Positions 63,756-64,000 of a DNA stretch of 64,000 nucleotides are shown here, piece by piece (the first letter of the stretch is position 1; the number at the start of each line of letters is the position of its first letter). This stretch comes from Planctomycetes bacterium MalM25. GTDB taxonomy: Bacteria; Planctomycetota; Planctomycetia; Pirellulales; Lacipirellulaceae. The notes under the pieces are model-generated. The model worked only from the letters and a program-made list of their open reading frames with translations. It had not been told where the DNA came from and did no database searches. A program made the translations under genes and the position numbers. Location of the stretch: contig CP036424.1 in NCBI GenBank assembly GCA_007745835.1, positions 2,653,968-2,717,967 of the forward strand, given 5' to 3'.

Positions 63756-63795
63756 ATCATAGTACGCGAATTTTATTTCGTGTATTTTAATTCGC
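63756..63795. promoter_or_regulatory. AT-rich promoter/operator region with dyad upstream of the regulator
   Basis: GCGAATT (63766-63772) and AATTCGC (63789-63795) form a 7-bp perfect dyad with a 16-bp centre in an unusually AT-rich patch of an otherwise GC-rich window. TATGAT (minus strand, 63761-63756) next to it could be the -10 element. An autoregulatory operator for the winged-helix protein is a reasonable guess. Confidence 0.45.
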
Positions 63796-64000
63796 CATTT
63801 TCTCCCAATGCTTCACCCACCCGACAGAGGGGGAATCGACAGTCCCCGTGGACGCCTCCTGCGCGTCAGGTCATGCGGCGGCTGGCTATTCGAGGCCCTC
63901 CGATGAGATTGTTGAGAAACCGCGACAGCATGGGACGTTGAATGGTGCGAGGGGGAGAGTGCGTCGGCGGATTCGCCTACTCACAACTCCATCGCCTCTC
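63796..64000. other. right edge of the window without recognised gene
   Basis: About 200 bp of GC-rich sequence beyond the regulator's upstream region. Short open frames here have no recognisable product; a neighbouring gene may begin outside the window. Confidence 0.5.

Noticed and set aside
61517-63790. 757-codon plus-strand open frame opposite the ABC gene
   Set aside because: Gln/Arg/Asp/His-rich shadow of the ABC and regulator genes; no family match.

Overview
The window (about 64 kb, GC-rich) reads as chromosomal DNA of a planctomycete, most likely order Pirellulales and close to Lacipirellulaceae. The evidence is a DUF1549/DUF1553 plus DUF1501 pair at the left edge, secreted proteins combining dockerin-like repeats with PEP-CTERM tails, a 23S-5S rRNA unit with no 16S beside it, a solitary dnaA, and many families typical of Planctomycetes. 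The species-level assignment is inference. No prophage, transposase or CRISPR array was seen.

Layout. 1-4.0 kb: planctomycete cytochrome-like and DUF1501 genes. 4.0-10.0 kb: molybdenum cofactor genes (mobA, moaA-moaD-moaE, moaCB fusion, moeA), interrupted by a DNA/RNA endonuclease and a gamma-carbonic anhydrase. 10.1-15.4 kb: tRNA-Phe, a metallophosphoesterase, a histidine kinase/response regulator pair and a tandem-GGDEF diguanylate cyclase. 15.5-19.1 kb: 23S and 5S rRNA with their own consensus promoter, a boxB/boxA-like leader, an RNase III-type processing stem and a strong terminator. 19.2-23.1 kb: the three-gene set of RimK-like ligase, inactive transglutaminase and retropepsin-like protease. 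23.2-32.4 kb: a sodium/solute symporter, an ebo-like cluster (EboF-like phosphatase, TIM barrels, EboC-like prenyltransferase), a THUMP-like methyltransferase and a GNAT protein. 32.4-42.9 kb: dnaA, a tandem YHS-like protein, two glycosyltransferases, a uronate isomerase/LarA-like epimerase pair and an Nramp-like transporter. 43-45.4 kb: tmRNA and a PEP-CTERM protein. 45.7-51.6 kb: a complete selenocysteine locus (selB-selA, a selD fusion, selC). 51.7-57.9 kb: a sorbosone-dehydrogenase-like protein and a 1,419-residue lipoprotein interrupted by an in-frame UGA. 57.9-63.7 kb: TolC/HlyD/ABC export genes and a winged-helix regulator.

The main discovery is at 53.6-57.9 kb. Two reading frames that look like separate genes share one frame and are separated only by a TGA. 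A hairpin starts just behind that TGA; its apical part (GCA-GGUC-U) and its 17-nt distance closely match the E. coli fdhF SECIS. The upstream frame stops in the middle of an FG-GAP beta-propeller and the downstream frame finishes it. I read this as one selenoprotein (VCBS/FG-GAP, ASPIC/UnbV, thioredoxin-like, TPR) with Sec at residue 630, encoded a few kilobases from the genes that make and insert selenocysteine.

Start sites are uncertain for several genes because Shine-Dalgarno sequences are sparse. Alternatives are given in the entries.
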